From Halomonas socia (GTDB lineage: Bacteria > Pseudomonadota > Gammaproteobacteria > Pseudomonadales > Halomonadaceae), in the NCBI RefSeq assembly GCF_010977575.1, contig NZ_CP048812.1, positions 806,001 through 870,000 of the forward strand: DNA of 64,000 nt, in the 5' to 3' direction. This document shows positions 62,288-64,000 of this stretch, one piece after another. Made by a program: the position numbers and the translations under genes. The first letter of the stretch is position 1, and each line of letters starts with the position of its first letter. The notes below the pieces were generated by a model. It had not been told where the DNA came from and ran no database searches. It saw only the letters and a program-made list of their open reading frames with translations.

Positions 62288-63670
62288 GAGTTATTGTCAA
62301 ATCTGGTGTTCACGAAGTTGATCAGGCAGCGTCCTGGTCGGCTGTGTTCACCTCGATTCCATCTTTGAATCTGACCCCGGTAATCACCTTGGCCAGATAA
62401 CTGAAGCCGCGCTGGCGGCGCCAGTTCTTTTGTGCACACTCTCCCAGCTTGAAGATCATGTGCAGCATTCCGTCTCGCGTCAGGCAGCCCTTGGATCGCT
62501 TGGTCCGATGCCGGATGGTGCCGAACGTCGATTCGATCGGATTGGTGGTCCGCAGGCTCTGCCAGTGCTGGGCTGGAAAGTCGTAAAACGCCATCAGCTC
62601 GTCCCGGTCTTTCTGCAAACAGTGCACCGCCTTCGGGTACTTGGCCTCAAACAGTGTCTCGAACTGCTCGAAGGCCGCTTCGGCATCGTCTTTCGTCTCG
62701 GCCTGCCAGATGTCGTGCAGCGCCGTTTTCATCTTCGGTTGCACCGACTTGGGTGCGCAGTTCAACACATTGCCGGTCTTGTGCATCCAGCAGCGTTGTT
62801 GACGTGTCTCGCTGTAGACCTCGTCCAGCGCCGCCCAGAACCCCATCGCGCCATCACCCACCGCCAGCTTCGGAGCGTTCATGCCGCGGGCCTTCAGCCC
62901 CAACAACACTTCACGCCAGCTTTGTGTGGACTCCCTTACCCCGTCTTCAATCGTCAGGAAGTGTTTCTCGCCCCGCTCATTGACGCCGATGACCACCAGG
63001 GCGCACAGCTTGGCGTCCTCGGCCCGCAGGCCGCTGTAGATGCCATCCACCCACAGGTATACCCAGCGATCTCTGTCCAGCCGACGCTTCCGCCAAGCCT
63101 GGTACTCCTCGCCCCACTGCTGCTTCAAGCGTGCCACGGTGCTGGCTGAGAAGCCCCTGGCCTCAGGGCCGACCAGTGTGGCCAGCGCCGCTTCCATCTC
63201 ACCGGTGGACACGCCCTTCAGGTACAACCACGGCAGTGCCGCTTCCAGCGAGCGCGTTTTGCGCACATACGGCGGCACCAGTGCCGACCGGAAGGTCACG
63301 GGCCGACCGTCCTTGGCCCGGACCTTCGGTATCTTCACCCTCACGGGGCCAATGCCGGTCTGAACCGGTCGCTCAGGCTGATAGCCGTTGCGTACCACGG
63401 CAGCGCGGCCATCATCAAGGCGGCGACCCTCGAACCTCGCCATGAACTCCGACAGTTCGGCTTCCACAGCCTGTTGGATCAGATCCCGTGCCCCCTGGCG
63501 CAGCAGGTCGGTCAGTGGATCGGCAATCTCCTCTCGACCGGAAAACTCAACAACGTTACCCTTGCTCATAGCGGCGTATTCCTCGGTTGATCGTTTTGTT
63601 TGGCGACTAACAATCAACCAGATACGCCGCTTTCTTTCAATTCATCAAACACCAGATTCAGTTATAACTC
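62288..63670 (-). mobile_element. IS256-family insertion sequence
   Basis: 1383 bp. Terminal inverted repeats share GAGTTAT, five variable bases and AATCTGGTGTT at both ends (62288-62310 and the complement at 63648-63670), with weaker similarity further in. A 9-bp direct repeat flanks it, within the 8-9 bp range of the family. Looks complete and recent. Confidence 0.9.
62322..63569 (-). CDS. IS256-family transposase
   Basis: DDE (mutator-type) transposase, 415 residues from ATG 63569. Catalytic acidic residues lie in YLWVDGIYSGLR, LAVGDGAMGFW and TTNPIESTFGTIRHRTKRSKG. Intact frame. Confidence 0.95.
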   Translation of the reverse strand: MSKGNVVEFSGREEIADPLTDLLRQGARDLIQQAVEAELSEFMARFEGRRLDDGRAAVVRNGYQPERPVQTGIGPVRVKIPKVRAKDGRPVTFRSALVPPYVRKTRSLEAALPWLYLKGVSTGEMEAALATLVGPEARGFSASTVARLKQQWGEEYQAWRKRRLDRDRWVYLWVDGIYSGLRAEDAKLCALVVIGVNERGEKHFLTIEDGVRESTQSWREVLLGLKARGMNAPKLAVGDGAMGFWAALDEVYSETRQQRCWMHKTGNVLNCAPKSVQPKMKTALHDIWQAETKDDAEAAFEQFETLFEAKYPKAVHCLQKDRDELMAFYDFPAQHWQSLRTTNPIESTFGTIRHRTKRSKGCLTRDGMLHMIFKLGECAQKNWRRQRGFSYLAKVITGVRFKDGIEVNTADQDAA

Positions 63671-63679
63671 GGCCACGCC
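63671..63679. repeat. Target site duplication, right copy
   Basis: GGCCACGCC, the partner of 62279-62287. Confidence 0.85.
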
Positions 63680-63703
63680 CTTCATGACCCTCTGATCTAA
63701 CCT

Positions 63704-63742
63704 GGAAAATGCCGTTTCAACCTACTGCTGAGCGGCATTTCC
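63704..63742 (+). terminator. Possible terminator of the His-rich operon
   Basis: GGAAAATGCCG (63704-63714) pairs with CGGCATTTCC (63733-63742) with one bulged A and an 18-base loop. From here to 64000 the DNA is more AT-rich and no gene, repeat or RNA was recognised. Confidence 0.4.
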
Positions 63743-64000
63743 AAGGGAGTGCCAACGCCAATGAACAACCGGCCAAGCCTTAGATAGACTGGTAGATGAC
63801 CCGTAGGATAGGGATCACTTCAGCCTTACGGTCATTTTTTCTGGTAATTTCAACTCCATTTTTGTGACAGCATCTGTGACTAGCAATTGATCCCAATCGA
63901 CCCTAATGTCATCTGGCGAACCCACCTAAAACCCAATGACCACGAGCGCTAGAAACACATTACAGCAATTGGCACTAGGGAGCGCAGTAGACCGTCATCC

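Overview
The window reads as a GC-rich gammaproteobacterial chromosome, most likely Halomonas or a close relative. This is inferred from protein character, high GC at third codon positions and gene order (dsbC-xerD next to rplS-trmD-rimM-rpsP-ffh; minCDE; a PhaB-type reductase). No database search was run.

Left part (1 to about 21 kb) is conserved core: disulfide isomerase DsbC (cut by the window edge), recombinase XerD, the rpsP-rimM-trmD-rplS operon, ffh, two membrane proteins (YpjD/CcsA-like and CorB-like), an LplT-PlsC fusion with its TetR-type regulator, a SRAP protein that has lost its active-site residues, a pitrilysin-type protease, exonuclease I, minCDE, a large DUF349 coiled-coil protein, acetoacetyl-CoA reductase, and an initiator tRNA-Met. 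Its reading frames are intact.

Middle and right part (about 21.3 to 62.2 kb) is an anaerobic-lifestyle block that starts beside the tRNA. narGHJI runs leftward with a PpiC-type isomerase, moaB, moeA, a Dnr/FNR-type regulator, a DGC-domain protein and moaA. narX-narL and two NarK-type transporters run rightward. Next come NO handling genes (nnrS, hmp, ric, a hemerythrin, nsrR, a dead norR). After these are oxygen-independent versions of essential biosyntheses: ubiquinone (ubiU, ubiV, ubiT), deoxynucleotides (nrdD, nrdG, B12-dependent nrdJ in two subunits) and haem (hemN). No nitrite, NO or N2O reductase is seen here, so what this window supports is nitrate respiration to nitrite with NO defence. 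The block ends in a secreted His-rich protein and beta-propeller operon whose last small gene is split by an IS256-family element with a 9-bp target duplication.

Regulatory reading: candidate NarL sites (including a perfect 7-2-7 repeat), FNR/Dnr boxes, NsrR operators (hmp; the gene before nsrR), paired NrdR boxes 31 bp apart before both ribonucleotide reductase operons, and a sigma-54 promoter with NorR boxes before ric.

Most notable points: the glycyl-radical segment of the anaerobic ribonucleotide reductase is a separate 54-residue gene with its own ribosome binding site; norR is destroyed while its sigma-54 promoter and binding sites remain; and seven genes between 26.7 and 60.1 kb each lack exactly one C or G, which is either clustered gene decay or, more likely, a systematic base-calling error.
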